A stretch of DNA of 64,000 nt, from positions 1 to 64,000 of the forward strand of contig JAYKXP010000180.1 of assembly GCA_037176845.1 (NCBI GenBank), written 5' to 3'. Of the stretch, positions 45,400 to 56,568 are shown in pieces (position 1 is the stretch's first letter; each line of letters starts with the position of its first letter). The notes beneath the pieces were generated by a model, which searched no databases, was not told where the DNA came from, and saw only the letters and a program-made list of their open reading frames with translations. Source of the stretch: Paramarasmius palmivorus. Taxonomy: Eukaryota > Basidiomycota > Agaricomycetes > Agaricales > Marasmiaceae. The position numbers and the translations under genes were made by a program.

Positions 45400-47407
45400 C
45401 AGTGCACCCAGTTTGCCATACTTGCCGGAACGGTGGAATTTTTACACAGAAGAACTTTCAAGAGGCCTGGTCATCTCGCGGGTTCTCCTACATTACAACT
45501 TTGAATCAAATCCAGGAATCTACGGACAAGGAACAATGTCGGTGGTGTATGAAAGTTTTGCTTCCGGCGGTCAAGAACTTGAACAAAGAGCGGATCGTCA
45601 AGGTCACTATCACTTTCAGGTCGACGTCCGCACATGATGTAGCCACTTCGAAAGGCGTTTTCTAACCTTGAGGACTCGGGATCAACGATATACCCCATTC
45701 TGTTTATTATGTCTAACAGACGGTGGTAAGCCTGAAATCCCTGAATGAACTGCCTTACGGATTTGATGAAGATGCCTCTTTTTAGATGATCTCAGCCCCT
45801 CATATCATTGCCAGAAGCCGAATACTACAGCTCATATGCGCTATCAACTCGTAAACTGGCTGTTGATTGCATTCAGAAATGCATCCATACCCCCCAACGT
45901 TGCCGTGCTATAATATGCTTACACTCAACGACCCCCATTCTCCCTACTCGAGTCATCGATTGCTCAAGGACCTCGAAAGGGAGTAAAATTACATCTCAAC
46001 ACAACCAACGAACGTGCGCCTTACGTAGCCCTCAGCTACGTCCTGGGGCGAATCCCCAACCACACTGCACAACCACACAGAATATTAGATATCTACCTCG
46101 ACGGAATAGACTCCAACTTTTGCCGCAAACAATATCAGACGCCATCGCATCTACACGCTCACTTTCTTCGCTACCTTTGGGAGGATAGGATGGAGGAGGG
46201 GGGGGGGGGGGGGGGGGTAGTGTAGACGCAAATCTGTATCCTCCAAGATTCTCGCGAGGATAAGAATCGGGAGATTTCAAGGATGCGATACATCTTCCAG
46301 AACGGCAGATCTACTATCATCGCAGCCTGCGCGCACAAGGTCAGCGATGGGTTCCTTCAGGATCGTCTCGAGCCGGTGGATGACATTCGTCATCTTCCGT
46401 TTCCAATGCCTTGTGTGGACGATACCACGAGTAGCCAAAGCGTCATTGGTAGGATGTCGTTGTCTCCGGTATGGCTCCAGTACGATGCTTCGTCTGAGCC
46501 GGTGAACCAACGGGCGTGGTGTCTCGAGGAACGCCTCCTTTCACCTCGTTCTCTGGTGTACGCTTCACACACACTTCAATACCATTGTCAAACCTCTGTT
46601 GTCAATGTCGGAGGCTCTGTTTGTGGGCCGCTGATCGGACAGCGACTTCCAGATCTTTTGTTCCTCCCAGAATCTGAACTAGCCCTACCTCTATCCAAGA
46701 ACGACGAGAGAACCCTTTGTTGGTCATGGTTAGAGGTTCTAGGTGACTACACTCAACGGGATGTCACCAAAGCTGGAGACAAGCTTGTTGCGTTTGCAGC
46801 CATAGCAGAACAATTTCATCGCTTGTGGAGGACAGACTATATCGCAGGATTATGGCGAGAAACACTTCTACGAGATGTACTTTGGTATAAGAACTATGAA
46901 ACTCGTTATCCGAGGCCAGAAAAGTATAGAGCTCCTTCGTGGTCATGGGCAGCGGTAGACGGACATGTTTTAGCATTTATGACGGACGAACGTTTGGATA
47001 TGGAGTCCGGGGAGATTGAGACGTGTAAAATATTAAGCTGTGGGATTTCGTTGGCCAACGAGGATTTTGCATTTGGAAAAGTCACCTCAGGGACATTGAC
47101 TATGCGGGGAGTCAAGCGCAAGGCGATTTGGAATCCTGACACGCTGATGCCCGATTTATGGTTAACAGACTCTGACACCGGAAAATTACACATTGGGAAC
47201 GCCTACCCTGACAGTACCGAAGACGTACAAAATGTGTGGGTTATTCCAGTGCGATGGAACAGACAAGCAAAGTATGCTGCTGGTTTGATTCTGACGTGCG
47301 AGACGAATGGTCGATATCGACGAGTTGGTTATTTTCATTCTCCAGAGGATGTCACCACACTGGCTTGGATAGAACAAGAGAAAGCGGTAAATCTGGTCAT
47401 TGTTTGA
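45400..47407 (+). pseudogene. HET-domain (heterokaryon incompatibility) gene, N-terminal half broken
   Basis: HET-domain proteins trigger cell death after non-self recognition in fungi. The N-terminus (45402-45665) has CHTC and a second CRWC pair, with FSYITTLNQIQES between, typical of Agaricomycete HET proteins. The HET core follows in pieces over several frames: PYVALSYVLG (about 46017), LPQTISDAIASTRS (about 46119), RYLWEDR, then a 20-G run, then VDA and, one base off, CILQDSREDKNREISRM (about 46230). From 46283 a single frame stays open for 374 codons to 47407. It contains NQRAWCLEERLLSPRSL and WSWAAVDG, both family hallmarks. The first half is unreadable without corrections; the second half is well kept. 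Confidence 0.75.
46198..46217 (+). repeat. poly-G tract, 20 bases
   Basis: A run of 20 G residues falls inside the HET core, between RYLWEDR and VDA, where the family has no glycine stretch. Such runs are length-unstable and also error-prone in sequencing. Confidence 0.9.
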
Positions 47408-47505
47408 ATCATAGTGCATAGATACAGATGTATGAAAAAGTACGAAATGTTCTAGAATTTCTGGTTGGGCGTCAAATTGAAAAGGGCACGCTGTACTGTA
47501 CAGGA

Positions 47506-48748
47506 TTAAGCCCCAGGGAACCTTTTCTCATGCTCTAAACAAACTTCTACCGCCGCCACAACCGATTCCTGCCAAGGAATGTACACCTCAAGTCCCAACA
47601 CCTCGCTAGCAAAAGACGTGTCAAACGGAGTGTCCGTTTGGGGAGGAGGAACTGCGTCGGCAGATGGCAATCGCGTCGCTAGCTCAGGATGAGCTTTCTT
47701 CACAGCTTCAGCCGCGTCTTCCATTTGAACGTATCAGTGGATAGATCATACGCTTGTGACGGCCGGTACTCGAGCGCATTCCAGCGCCAGACGTGTGCCT
47801 TTGCAACGTCGCGAACGTCCACGACGTGCCCAAAATTGACAGGAGGATTAGTGTTCGGGCCATCCGGACCACCAGTGATCAGTCCGTGTACGAAGCAGTT
47901 GGTACCGAGCTGGTTGATGTCAGGGGAAAAAGGGAAATTGGGGACGAGAGGTCCGAGTACCATGGGTGGAAGAACTGATATGCCAATCAGTGCGTATTCG
48001 AGCTAAAGCCCGCGAAAAAGAATACTCACGAACTGTAACGTCAACCTCGGGATGCTCCTGAGCAAATCCCGCAGCTTCTTGTCGGAGACCGTCTTCGCAG
48101 CCTGATATACAAAGAACGCATCCTGCTCTATGAGGTTTTTATATCCTTCAGTCTCTATCGCACCGAAATCCTTCTCAGTGACGACTTGAGTTCCAAAGGC
48201 ACCCTTTAGGTCGCCTGATAAGATGGTTAGCGTTCACTGCATGTGATTATTCGAATCATAACTCACTATCAAAGAGATTCGCCATCGATCCCGTAACGAT
48301 GATCTTGTTAATTCCAGAAGCAATCGCTTGGTTGACGATGTTCAAGGTTCCCTCATACGCGCCCTGCAAACAGATGATTAGCCGTTGTTCTGTCGGTCTC
48401 TAGTTACGCTCACCTTGAACGTCTCTTCGCCGGTGGCACCTTTGAAGAACGCTGGAGCAGCAGTGTGTATGACGGCCGATACGCCTTTGAGGGCTTCAGC
48501 GTGATCCTCTAATAAGCTTGGTAGCTCGACGATATCGAGCTGCGATCCTGCATCAGGGAAGATAGTCTTCAGTTTGTTCGCAGAGCGAACGACTGCTCGG
48601 ACTTTGATGTTCTTGGCTAGGAGCTGAGATACGATGTGGGATCCAATGAATCCGGTTGCGCCAGTCACCTTGGGATGGGGTTGAGTAAACGTAGAGCGGT
48701 GTGGGCGTTGTAATGACTTACTAGTACGAAGCCTGTAGAAGAAGACAT
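47506..48748 (-). CDS. extended SDR (NAD(P)-dependent epimerase/ketoreductase-like), frameshift near C-terminus
   Basis: Family role: NAD(P)H-dependent reduction or dehydration of a small carbonyl substrate, related to cinnamoyl-CoA and methylglyoxal reductases. Exons: 48748-48722, 48668-48414, 48363-48267, 48214-48030 and 47974-47506, all in phase. The nucleotide-binding motif is VTGATGFIGSHIV. The catalytic Y-x3-K is in VYQAAKT (exon 4) and the upstream serine in IIVTGSMAN. At about 47715-47725 the frame in exon 5 runs to a stop after TDTFKW, whereas the expected C-terminus (EDAAEAVKKAHPEL to LGLEVYIPWQ) continues in another frame to 47506. An indel, real or sequencing, truncates the last 70 residues. 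A TATA box lies about 76 bases upstream. Confidence 0.75.
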
Positions 48749-48823
48749 TGTGCTGAGGATAAGATTGGTCGATTAAACGTCTGTGTTGCTTGGTTGTGAT
48801 CCACTTCGTCCGTGTCAGGTTCC

Positions 48824-48831
48824 CTTTATAG
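48824..48831 (-). promoter_or_regulatory. TATA box of the SDR gene
   Basis: TATAAAGG on the minus strand, about 76 bases upstream of the SDR start codon, a usual distance for a strong fungal promoter. Confidence 0.5.
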
Positions 48832-48959
48832 CACGAGAGACTTCTGGAATTAGTACTAGAACAGGCACTGTCAGTGAATTTCAGTACATTACAGATCAGC
48901 AGAGCTTAGCGGTGAGCGCACCTTCAATGAGTACAGATGGTTTAGGTGCATCACAACGT

Positions 48960-50230
48960 CGCGCTCGGCCATAACCTCGGGGAGAATATATAGCTGGTTT
49001 GTCACCCTCGCAAACTGCTTCCTAAGCTGTCTCGATATTTGAAGAAGAATCTGTTGATTTCTCGTGTACTTGATTACCATGAAAAACAGGAGACATCATA
49101 GTCGGATTACGAGCTGATTACAAGGCAGAAGAGAGCAGAGGCCAGCGGAAGGCCAGAGATGACCAGACTGACAGAGCATGGTGATGATTGTTGAATCCAA
49201 GTGTCGGCGGCGTTTGCCGGAGGGCGCTCGGCCGAAAAGCGTTCTCCATTTCACATGCCCTGGGCCTTAATCCTTTTTCTTCCTTTCAACCTTCTTCCAA
49301 CTCACGATATCCCAGACTCTGATAGCATACCTCTTTTCCGATCAAGCTGAACGTTCTTTGTGCTGCTGTTAAATTCAACCAGGCCATACTCACCGTGAAC
49401 ACGGACCGTTATGTCGAAAATGAATGAAGACATGTCGATAGCTTCTGGTGCGTATGCTCTTATTGTTCATGCCTACGGTAAACGTGCTTATACCTATTGG
49501 CAGCTTTATAATGGTTAACCCGATACAACTGATGGTGGAAAGAGATCCGTGCCCTGACACGCCCCGAGTTCTGCTTCGCCCTTTGGACCCCCATGTTTTG
49601 GGAACGAAACCGTTGGATAGGGTGTCTACGGGACCCTCCAGCTGGGAGACGACTGGAAATGCTGCAATGGCGACAAGTATTGATTGGGTTGGCGCTACAT
49701 ACATCCTCGACTTTCCTTGTCGCTCACGTTCTTCGTTGTGTCAAGTTGGGTGTTCACATACGAAGGTAGTACGAAATGGTATCACGGTACTGGTAAGTTC
49801 CTTTCTATCGTCGTTTTCATTCACTCCTTTAATGACTACTTGATTCGGAACGGCATCTTTGTCTTTTCTTCTGACTTCTCTCTTCATTCCACGCTTAGAC
49901 TTCCTTGCTGATATACTGTTTCAAGGCTTCACTACCTGCCTCAGCTCCACAAGTCCACATTTTGGAAGACCCCTGCGCACCTAAAGGCCAGATCTATGGT
50001 TGTGGGTGTGATGGTTTGGCTTCGGATTCAAGAGCTGAGGCGTATTTTTCTGGACTTGCAGTAGATTGCGATGTCGTTGCTCAGAAAGAGACGTTCATAG
50101 ATTGCGAATTATGATTCGTATGATACATGGTGTTACACAAAACAGGGTGCTACATATCACGAAAACGTCCATCGAACCCGATATATTCATACCTGTATAT
50201 TCGTACAACATTGCATCCTCGCGGTCCAAT
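48960..50230. other. no clear gene; coding-like scraps on plus strand
   Basis: Plus-strand pieces at about 49690-49800 (LTFFVVSSWVFTYEG) and 49930-50110 (YGCGCDGLASDSRAEAYFSG) look like exon remnants. Neither can be tied to a start codon, splice sites or a known family. Confidence 0.3.
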
Positions 50231-50231
50231 C

Positions 50232-52366
50232 CTAAAACCCAACTGCATTGAATACCTGATCCAGGAATAGCACGTCGACTCGCAAGTCTGTGCCTCTTCC
50301 TTTTTTTTTACTTGATATCGGAGAAGGCTCGAAACTAACCTTGATCTTCCGCTTGATGTCTCTCTGATGCCTCCGCTTGTCCAGGCCATGGCTCGTTGAC
50401 AATCTCGCACGCGGAATAACCCATGTATCGAGCGTAATCGGCAGTGGAGGGATCATAGCCTTGGACAATTTGCCAGTCACGAAGGGCTTTGCAGATGTGT
50501 GGAGGTAAGGAGCGCAATGAAGCAAGCTTAACGGAGTCATGTTGAAGAGTGGGGGAAAGGCATGGTACGAGCTCTGGAATGCCCCATTCCTCTAATTCGT
50601 CTTCTGACATTTGCGACTGGCCCGTCTCATCGAGAGACCAGAAATGAGTGGGAATGTCTCCATCGAGCCAATGCTTGAGCTCCGAAATGCACATAGGAGG
50701 GGGATAAAGGAAGAGGTAGATCAAGGGGGGCTCTTTGGCGTCGCAGAGCCGGAAAAACGCTCCGAGTCCGTCGTATTGACGTAAGCGTAAGGTTTGTGAG
50801 ATTTTCAGTCCTGGTGAAGGTGGTTCAATGTTGACTACTGATGGATTAATATCTATTACGTGCGAACAAGGGGAAGAGACATACAGAACCTTTCTTCGTT
50901 TCCTGACAGCTTGAGAGCATTGCTCAAATGAGGGACCTGTGATAACCAACCTCTTTCGAAATCAATCCTTTCAAAGCGGAACTCCAAGTTGAGGGTGCTT
51001 TCTTTAGCTTCAAATTTACACCAAGTCAAGGGGAAAGGGTGACTGAAAATGTCTTTACCGGCTTCCAGCTTGAAGCTTTGCGCATGGTCAAACAAATACA
51101 GTCAAGATGGAGAAGACTAATTTGCTCACCGTGTCCATCCATTCATTGACAACGTGCCATAACATCCAGTGCTGCTTCCACTGGCGCGCGTCTCGCAAAC
51201 CATCCATGGATGGTCAACCTGTGCCAATCTCGCAACAGCCCCCCTTGTAGGAGAGTAAATCGTATCAAAACGTAGACTCCCTATGATATCCACGGGAAAG
51301 TGACAGTTGTCCTTCCACATGCGTTCAAGATAAGGATATTCTGCTCTCCAGTCGAACCGATGACGATCCTCGGATGGAAGATCTCTTGCCACGTTCGGGA
51401 GTAAGTCATTGAGATGTATGGCCTCCCATTGCCGCCGTGCCCATTCCAGAACATAGTCGTCGAGTGCCTTCGATTTGAACTTGGAAAGGAAACGGAAGGA
51501 TGCGTCACTCTCCAACATCTCCCTGGATGAAGGGACTTCACTGATTGTTTCCCACGCAGACATGAAATTGCGTGTCCACGCTGGACCTTCTGGACCATGA
51601 CAGAGGGAGCCTGCTGAGTCCATCCATAAACGAGCGGGATCACTTTGTTTATTTCTCTGCAGGAATAGTCAGTATACGAGCAATGAACATCGTTGGATCA
51701 GATTTACCGATAGATACGCAAGGTAGATGTCACCCCAAAATGAGCTCTCGTAGATATGACCCAGAGGTACCAGTTCTGTTAGCCTACATAGGTCATTGTG
51801 ATCAACGAAGGGGAATATTTGTAAAATGCTGACCATGGTGGAAAATCAATATTGGGATCTCGGAACGATTGAGACCAAAGAGCTGCAGTGAGTCTGCGGT
51901 CCTGAAAACTCTTCATGATCAGTCATGAACACTTTTAATAAACATGTGTACGTACCTATTGCGCGAAAACTCCAGAAGATCATCCTCCCAAAAGCTACGG
52001 GCATCATCGTCCTCGTAAATGAGTGCGGTAAACTTGCGAGTCTGACTGGATGGCTGGTCAGAGTTTAACTCGATGGTGCATATTCTTCTTTTGGTTTTAC
52101 GAAGTACTTGTCCTGCAGCCCAGAGCCCTTCTCCCTGGGGTTCCCATTGTCGAACTTCTAACTCTTTAGTATGTATGTCCTTCACGATGACGATATCACC
52201 ACGTTCCACGTATTCGAGCTAAAAGGTAGTACGTGCTGGATTAGGGCAAGATCTTCCTTGACGTGACAATGTTGCACACTTCATCATATTCATCCCTTTT
52301 AGTCGCCCGAGCGATCTTGGTATGGTTCGTTTGAGGTGTGGGTGGTGCAGGAGATGCGGTGGCCAT
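50232..52366 (-). pseudogene. kinase-N-lobe-like family, copy A (nearly intact, late frameshift)
   Basis: Seven exons parallel copy C: 52366-52280, 52218-51956, 51901-51834, 51775-51708, 51656-51130, 51075 down to about 50335, and a last one ending at 50232. Exon 2 reads RGDIVIVKDI and later YEDDDARSFWEDD; exon 3 reads LQLFGLNRSEIPILIFHH, a kinase-hinge-like pattern; exon 5 opens MDSAGSLCHGPEGP. Two lesions separate it from C. A 2-bp deletion near 50861 shifts the frame in exon 6. The last exon has lost its acceptor region and a 7-bp piece and ends in a T/A run. Exons 1-5 are clean, so a C-terminally altered protein remains possible. Function unknown; no catalytic kinase loop is seen anywhere in the family. 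Confidence 0.65.
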
Positions 52367-52439
52367 GAGGCGATGAGAGCAAGAGCAGGGTTTACCGGCG
52401 GCAGCCGCTTAGCCCTGCACTACTCCGAATTCGGCGTAA

Positions 52440-52910
52440 GTATCCACGGAGTCACCCTCAGTCCGTCGACTTCATTCTGTACGCGACATACATCTATAGC
52501 CTATAGACATTAACTCGGATACTACAATTGATTATATATGAGCAACATTCAGACTTGGACAATAGATCACTTAATGCGACGGAGCTAGTCCTAGGGAGAA
52601 TTGACGCGAAAAGCGACGCGCGGCACAACCAAGGCGTGACGGTGAATGTGCTGGACTGGTACCAGTTACGCTCTGAGGCAATTGTCATAAAAGAACGTGG
52701 ATATTTGTACTCCAAAATAGAACCATTATATGTAATTACAACACTGGGGCATTTACAAAAGTCTATCACTCTCAAACTGGAGCTATACTCGTACAGATAT
52801 ACATGCCCATTCCTAAAACCCAAATACACTGATCCCTGAGCCCGGAATAGCCTCCCACCACGTCGACTCATATATCGGTGCCCCTTCCTTTTCTTCTTCT
52901 GCAATCAAGG
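52440..52910. repeat. family 3' flank, copy next to B
   Basis: This DNA, downstream of copy B on the minus strand, is almost identical to 60090-60545 downstream of copy C. Shared landmarks are CCGTCGACTTCATTCTGTAC, GGGAGAATTGACGCGAAAAG and a stretch ending in the terminal exon. A weaker third match is at 62820-62900. The duplicated unit therefore included about 400 bases of 3' flank. Confidence 0.8.
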
Positions 52911-53808
52911 CGTGAACAGGTATACTTGATATCGGAGAAGGCTCGAATCCAACCTTAATCTTCCGCTTGATGTCTCTCTGATGTCTCCGCTTGCCTAGGC
53001 CATGGCTCGTTGACAACCTCATACTCGGGATAACCCATATATCGAGCGTAGTCGGCAGTGGAGGGATCGTACCCTTGGCCAATTTGCCAGTCACGAGGGG
53101 CTTTGCAGATGTGTGGAGGTAAGGAGCGCAATGAAGCAAGCTTAAGGAAGTCGTGTTGAAGAGTGGGGGAAAGGCATGGTACAAGCTCTGGAATTCCCCA
53201 TTCCTCTAATTCGTCTTCTGACATTTGTGACTGGCCCGTCTCGTCAAGTGACCAGAAGTGAGTTGGGATATCTCCATCGATGCACATAGGAGGGGGATGA
53301 AGGAAGAGGTAGATCAGAGGGGGCTCTTTGGCGTCGCAGAGCTGGAAAAACACTCCGAGTCCGTCGTATTGACGCAATCGTAAGGTCTGTGAGATTCTCA
53401 GTCTTGGTGAAGGTGGTTCAATGGTGACTACTGATGGATTAATATCTATTACATGCGAATAAGGGGAAGAGACATACAGAACCTTTCTTCGTTTCCTGAC
53501 AGCTTGAAAGCATTGCTCAAATGAGGGACCTGTAATAACCAACCTCTTTCGAAACCAATCCTTTCAAAGTGGAACTCCAAGCTTCAAATTTACACCAAGT
53601 CAAGGGAAAAGGGTGGCTGAAAATGTCTTTACCGGCTTCCAGCTTGAAGCTTTGCGCATGGTCAAACAAATACAGTCAAGAGGGAGAAGACTGTTCTGCT
53701 CACCATGTCCATCCGTTTATTAACAACGTGCCATAGCGTCCAATGCTGCTTCCACCGGCACGCGGGATGGTCAACCTGTGCCAATCTCGCAACGGCCCCC
53801 CTTGTAGT
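52813..53808 (-). pseudogene. kinase-N-lobe-like family, copy B, C-terminal half only
   Basis: It matches exon 6, exon 7 and the last 110 bases of exon 5 of copies A and C. It carries the same 2-bp deletion as A (about 53452), showing that A and B share a broken ancestor. It has also lost about 20 bp and 24 bp relative to A (near 53580 and 53280). Homology to the family stops abruptly at about 53808 after the CCCCCCTTGTAG segment. The upstream half is replaced by unrelated sequence. Confidence 0.7.
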
Positions 53809-54745
53809 CGAGAAGGAAGCGAGGAAGAGGGGCTACATGTTTGAACGCCAGTGCTGACCTGGGAAACAGTGGGAGACGACAGTGAGAGCGGCTCGCGTTT
53901 CGTCTTCTCCAGTAGCCAGTCTAGTGTCTTGACACCTTCATCAACAGCCCTATCGATGGTCTCTTCAACGCCAACACCCAAGGTTGTGTTACGATTACTC
54001 CAATATAGCATGGTACGTTGAGTGGCAGCGACAGCGTACCTTTTGGAAGCATGCATGTCACCGTCGACAGAGGACAGGTCCCACAAGCTGTCTGTGCGGG
54101 CCTCGATCATGCGCATGAAATCGTTGTAACGTTCGGGGCACGATGGTGTAGAGACGGTTTTGGATGCGGGAAGGAAAATGGTCGGATTAGAGCGTGAGAT
54201 GCTCAGGTGCTGGAGGATGTCATAAAGAAGGAGCGCTGGTGGCAGATTTAGGAAACCGCAAAAATGCCAAGATTGAGAATGAGGCCTGAGGCCTGAGGGC
54301 CGATACAGAAGGTTGGGTACGTGACGTCGACTGAGATTGCGCAGTTGTTGGACTGGGTGTAGACTTTGGGAATTTATGGATCTCCTCCGCATGCCGCTTC
54401 TCGTAGGTCTTCCAACTGGCTTCTATGCATTCAATCCCCTCGGAGCTCGACATACTACTATTCTCAACCTCCTGGCATACCTTCAGCGCCTTTGGCACTG
54501 TCCTGAAAACCCTTCCAAGCCCTACAAATGTCTTCCACTGATCAATGTCCTTGGATTCGATAGCACGACGCCGTTTGCTTGAATATTGGTCAAGCTTCAA
54601 CCCAATATCTATCACCCATACTCTTCGATTAGCGATTCGTTAGACAAAGGCTGATATACTGTCGGCGTGCGTGAGGTTGTCGTGACGGAGGGGAGTGCCT
54701 GAGAACTTGAAGTCGGCGCTTCGACCTTAGTTTGTGCCATAATAG
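53809..54745 (-). pseudogene. unidentified gene fragment joined to copy B
   Basis: Minus strand. An ATG at about 54740 opens a Ser/Thr-rich leader (MAQTKVEAPTSSSQALPS). After a frame change near 54620 comes LDQYSSKRRRAIESKDIDQW, then VFRTVPKALKVCQEVE. Further pieces are ASKRYAVAATQRTMLYWSNR and an EETIDRAVDEGVKTLDWLLEK helix. At least two frame changes occur. It resembles a lost helical protein; I do not recognise the family. The junction with copy B suggests recombination into the middle of exon 5. Confidence 0.4.
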
Positions 54746-54849
54746 GAAAGTGTCTAGACTATGCCTAGAACGAGTACTTATTCTGATAATCACCAGTGAT
54801 TTGGGAGCTGTAAAATGGCTGTTACTTCGCATTTGAGAGTGATGACATG

Positions 54850-55660
54850 CTAAGGGTCTTCAAGGGCTTAAACACCCTATTTCTTGCATAGCTTTATCGA
54901 AACCTTACACCGAAGGATCTCTCAACGAGGCTCCGAGGCAATGTTTTACTTACATAGAAGTTCTCCCGGAGAACGTGTCAAAGCACCCGAAGATACAAGC
55001 TGTTGAATTGACCAATCTAGTCGTTGAGTGGTTGAGTGGAGCTCTGACAGCAATACACACCGTAAAAGGAAAATATTCCGCTCAGAGGAACTCCGCGCAG
55101 ATATGGGGCATGGCGTATATCAGTCAGTAGCCATCCTTTCCTTGTTCTCACGCGAATCTCAATACAGACTGAGAGATGTTGTTAAGTATCATGATTTCAA
55201 CAGCCTCGCGCAGTCGCGGCACAGTCTGCGTGGCAGTGTCGTTTGTTCCTCTTCTGTCAAAATCGCCGTCCACACCCGCACTTTATTCCATTTAAGTGCC
55301 TATTCGTGTCCTAAAGGATAGCGGTCTTCGAATTCAGAGCAATATTTTACGTATCATCGGTTTTAAGCGAAGACATCCCGTGGAACGAGGATTGTGGTAG
55401 AGCCAGATATGGACCGTGTTGGGTTCTGACCAGTGGTCAACACGTACTAGTACGTATTCATCTTCAACAACAGTTGCTACTGTACCAAGCTAATCATTAT
55501 AGATGTAATTTATCTCCCACATTCACCTTGAGGAAGGTTCAACAGTACGGAATCTCATAGAATCTGATCACTATCCTTGCCTGGAACCAGTGCCAACCAC
55601 ACATAAAGGTCCTTTTGTCACATCCTTCCACATCCTCCCACCTCCCACGTACGCCAGTCT
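54850..55660. other. intergenic, nothing firm
   Basis: A plus-strand open frame at 55028-55321 has no recognised features. The last bases form the leader of the gene at 55664. Confidence 0.35.
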
Positions 55661-55663
55661 ACA

Positions 55664-56568
55664 ATGGGCTTTGATGCCGCACAACTATACGCCCGAGCAC
55701 TCTTTCCTCTGGGACACGGCTACCCGCTCTTTTGTCCTGAACCCAACGAAGCCCTTCGCCCAGAATATATCGAGAGCGGAATTCGTTTCGGGGATGTCGG
55801 AATTATCGCATCCGACGGCAGTTTTGACTTCCACTTCAATATCTGCTTGTCTGCAGACCATCTGATCAACAAATCTTGCGGCACTCCTGACGATTTCGTT
55901 CCCGTTATATGGAATGGGCAGATACGCCGAAACTCCAATTTCTTCCAACGCGGAAAACCTATGTACAGTCGACGGGCGAAGTGCAGAGAAATCAGCGCCG
56001 AGGCTATCGTCACTGTCCCGTAAGTACCTCATGTTTAACGATCACGGCAGTTTACTAATATAGTAATATTCCGTCACTAAGTGGGTCACCTGTAGGTGTC
56101 GGAGCAAGCATTGAAATTTCATTCGACAAAGAGAGTGGTGCAGCTTTGATGCTTCCAACAGGTGCAAACCGTGAAAACATGCTGGATTTGAAGGCATTTC
56201 GCGAGTACGCCCAGGCTAATGCAGCCAGTTGGTACCATTTCGTCAACAATACGCTCGGTCGGGATGCGGAGAACGGCTCGATATACCTTGTTACTGGAGT
56301 CGATAGATCGGATGCTTGGGAAAATGCGGTTTTCGACAGCTCACAGTCTAGTCAATCTTGTTCGTTACTATTCGAATCAGTTGGCATCAGTGGGCGGATG
56401 AAGTTATCGCAATCTTCAATCTATCAATCATCCGTCACTCACAGAGCTTCTACTACAAATGCTCAATACAACCAGGCACTGTTCATCCGTGGCTTCCGGA
56501 TATCGCTGCGAAGCGGGCTTTCCGTCCGAGTTCTCGGGGAAGTTAAAGTTGCCACATCAGCAAAATAG
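55664..56568 (+). CDS. Agaricomycete orphan-family protein, truncated by MITE, 286 aa
   Basis: Two exons, 55664-56019 and 56064-56568, with a 44-nt intron. The N-terminus reads ALFPLGHGYPLFCPEPNEA and later IRFGDVGIIASDGSFDFHFN. I recall such a GYPL..P-P...GDVG pattern from large families of uncharacterised mushroom proteins. Exon 2 contains PVGVGASIEISFDKESGAALML and WYHFVNNTL followed by IYLVTGVDRSDAWENAVF. There is no signal peptide or catalytic motif. The stop codon TAG at 56566-56568 lies inside the left terminal inverted repeat of a MITE that starts at 56562, so the natural C-terminus has been displaced. Possible former exons continue at 57351-58099. Confidence 0.6.

Noticed and set aside
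45125..45637. 170-codon plus-strand ORF upstream of the HET gene
   Set aside because: The overlapping frame carries the conserved Cys-rich HET N-terminus, so this frame is the shadow; its first part is antisense to kinase K3.
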